A stretch of 64,000 bases of DNA from the NCBI GenBank assembly GCA_017303395.1, contig JAFLBN010000002.1:1-64000 (forward strand), written 5' to 3'. Numbering within the stretch: the stretch's first letter is position 1; the number at the start of each line of letters is the position of its first letter. Under the pieces are notes generated by a model. That model searched no databases. It was given only the letters and a program-made list of their open reading frames with translations, and was not told the origin of the DNA. The position numbers were made by a program, and so were the translations under genes. This DNA comes from Chitinophagales bacterium (GTDB lineage: Bacteria; Bacteroidota; Bacteroidia; Chitinophagales; Chitinophagaceae). Below are positions 62,850 to 64,000 of this stretch, one piece after another.

Positions 62850-64000
62850 TTATCTCATTAGATGGAAAGTCCCCTTTTTCTCGATTACTTCTTTATCCTG
62901 ACAAATATATTTTATGTAGTAAATATACGAACCGGGTTCTTGTGGTTTGCCGTTAAATGTCCCATTCCATCCTTCCTGACCATTGGTAGTTTCAAATACT
63001 GTTTGTCCCCAACGATTTTTAATAACGAATGTGTGGATTTTATGGTTCTCAAGATTAATGCATTTATATATATCGTTTCTGCCATCTCCGTTTGGAGTAA
63101 AAGCATCAGGTAAGATTACCCTGCAACATAAATCCGCACCAACAAATGTAGAATCTGAGCCATAGCAACCGTACAAATCACTTACGTTTAGTTTTACCAT
63201 AGCAGGTTTCTCCATATGATATACTACTTTATAGTAAGCGTTATTATCAAAATATACAGCTGGTTGCCAATCGTAATTGTAATTACTTCCTTTGTCTTCA
63301 GTTAGCAGGGTTATACGGTCACCTATACATATCTTTTCATTAACATCCCGTTCAATTTTAGCTTTTGGATTATCATGTATGTTTACGTTTGCAATGTACG
63401 AATTTGACACACACCCGTTAGTGCCTATAAGTGTAAACGATACTTTTTTTAGCCCTGTACTGTTCCATGTCAGGTAATATTTGTTTTTATATAGCGTATC
63501 AGTTATTGTTTGTTCATCGATAGACCAATGATAAATACCAGCGTCTTTTCTTGGTGTCAACTCAAGCGGATAACCAATACAACCATGTTGTTTAATGTCA
63601 AAAGATGCCATAGGTCTTGGTTTAACATAGACAAGAACGGAGTCAGATATTTCACATTCTGAATTGACTACACGAAGTATGACTTTTTTAAGACCATAAC
63701 CAGACCATCGCAGCTTGGCATATCCACGTGCTGTATCTACATCCAGAATTTTAGCAGTATCTGTATTCCAAAAGAAGTTTGTACCCGAAGGGTTGCTAAG
63801 AAGGTTTTTAATCCACACTTCTTCGTTTTCACAAACTGTATCTTTCTCTGTACTAAGATCTACAAATACTGATGGTGCAACTATTACAGTTACAGTGTCA
63901 CTTCTTGTGCATTTAGAACTGTCTGTTACTGTTACTACATAATTGGTAGTAGTACTTACTGTGGCTAGTGGGTTAGAGCAGGTAATGCAACTAAGCCCTG
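62850..64000 (-). CDS. T9SS type B sorting-domain protein, C-terminal part
   Basis: The frame is open to the window edge (at least 383 codons; the GTG at 63818 is internal). Repeated PKD/Ig-like segments (SDTVTVIVAPSVFVDL, SGYGLKKVILRVV, HNDPKAKI-like) lead to a C-terminal sorting domain from PDAFTPNGDGRNDIYKC through GQTVFETTNGQEGWNG to KGTFHLMR. This directs type IX secretion with surface attachment. The rest of the gene, with start and signal peptide, lies beyond the window. Confidence 0.85.
   Translation of the reverse strand, partial: GLSCITCSNPLATVSTTTNYVVTVTDSSKCTRSDTVTVIVAPSVFVDLSTEKDTVCENEEVWIKNLLSNPSGTNFFWNTDTAKILDVDTARGYAKLRWSGYGLKKVILRVVNSECEISDSVLVYVKPRPMASFDIKQHGCIGYPLELTPRKDAGIYHWSIDEQTITDTLYKNKYYLTWNSTGLKKVSFTLIGTNGCVSNSYIANVNIHDNPKAKIERDVNEKICIGDRITLLTEDKGSNYNYDWQPAVYFDNNAYYKVVYHMEKPAMVKLNVSDLYGCYGSDSTFVGADLCCRVILPDAFTPNGDGRNDIYKCINLENHKIHTFVIKNRWGQTVFETTNGQEGWNGTFNGKPQEPGSYIYYIKYICQDKEVIEKKGTFHLMR

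Noticed and set aside
1-64000. CRISPR arrays, rRNA genes and IS transposases
   Set aside because: No regularly spaced repeats, rRNA-like segments or transposase motifs seen; the serine recombinase and two integrases are the only recombination genes.

Overview
The window comes from a Bacteroidota chromosome, most like Chitinophagaceae or a close relative. Evidence: proteins with type IX secretion (T9SS) sorting domains of both types, lipoproteins and signal peptides ending in A-Q, a type B fumarate reductase/succinate dehydrogenase iron-sulfur subunit, DUF983, DUF2520 and DUF4105 proteins, and Bacteroidota -7 promoter boxes (TAnnTTTG) upstream of several genes and of the tRNA. There are few Shine-Dalgarno (SD) sites in the host part.

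Left host flank (1-18105): end of sdhA and sdhB; a DUF4105/Lnb-like membrane protein; an alpha/beta hydrolase; a large T9SS type B protein; an SDR oxidoreductase, a thioesterase, cinA, a shikimate kinase and a DUF423 protein in a tight run; then a degenerate KdsB-like protein, a polysaccharide deacetylase, LolA, a lipoprotein and a FabZ-like dehydratase (apparently a reduced aryl-polyene/flexirubin-type module). Leftward genes follow: DUF2520, PlsC, Ung, an SMR exporter, a bestrophin and an FAH-family hydrolase. A tRNA-Met(CAU) gene lies at 18074-18147.

Island (18106-50910): a 51-bp exact direct repeat made of the tRNA 3' half and its downstream bases occurs again at 50860-50910, so a 32,754-bp element is integrated in the tRNA. 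A Bacteroidota tyrosine integrase sits beside the right repeat. The element is a mosaic. Bacteroidota-looking parts are the attL-proximal operon of a HEPN-like protein, a P-loop ATPase, a PIN/GNAT/PUA-EVE-like fusion and an ASCH protein (18.3-21.2 kb), excisionase-like genes, ssb, a FISUMP protein, a PLD nuclease and an AbiE-type toxin-antitoxin. Interleaved are parts with strong SD sites and sigma70-like promoters that look proteobacterial: a cluster of large unknown proteins (21.9-31.9 kb), MazE/MazF, a P4-type integrase with its own repeats, a MobF relaxase-helicase and a TraD-like coupling protein broken by a one-base frameshift. No mating-pore genes are present, so it looks like a mobilizable element, possibly two nested elements, loaded with defence-like cargo.

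Right host flank (50911-64000): map, a GumN/TraB-type protein, a ZIP transporter, accC, a DUF983 protein, uvrC, a lipoprotein, a small basic secreted protein, an outer-membrane protein, purM, a flotillin-like SPFH protein and the C-terminal part of another T9SS type B protein that runs off the window.

The best candidates for something new are the four-gene HEPN/ATPase/PIN-GNAT-EVE/ASCH operon, the caspase-like peptidase next to a membrane-anchored FISUMP protein, the PLD nuclease with a PUA/EVE-like tail, and the cluster of giant unknown proteins.
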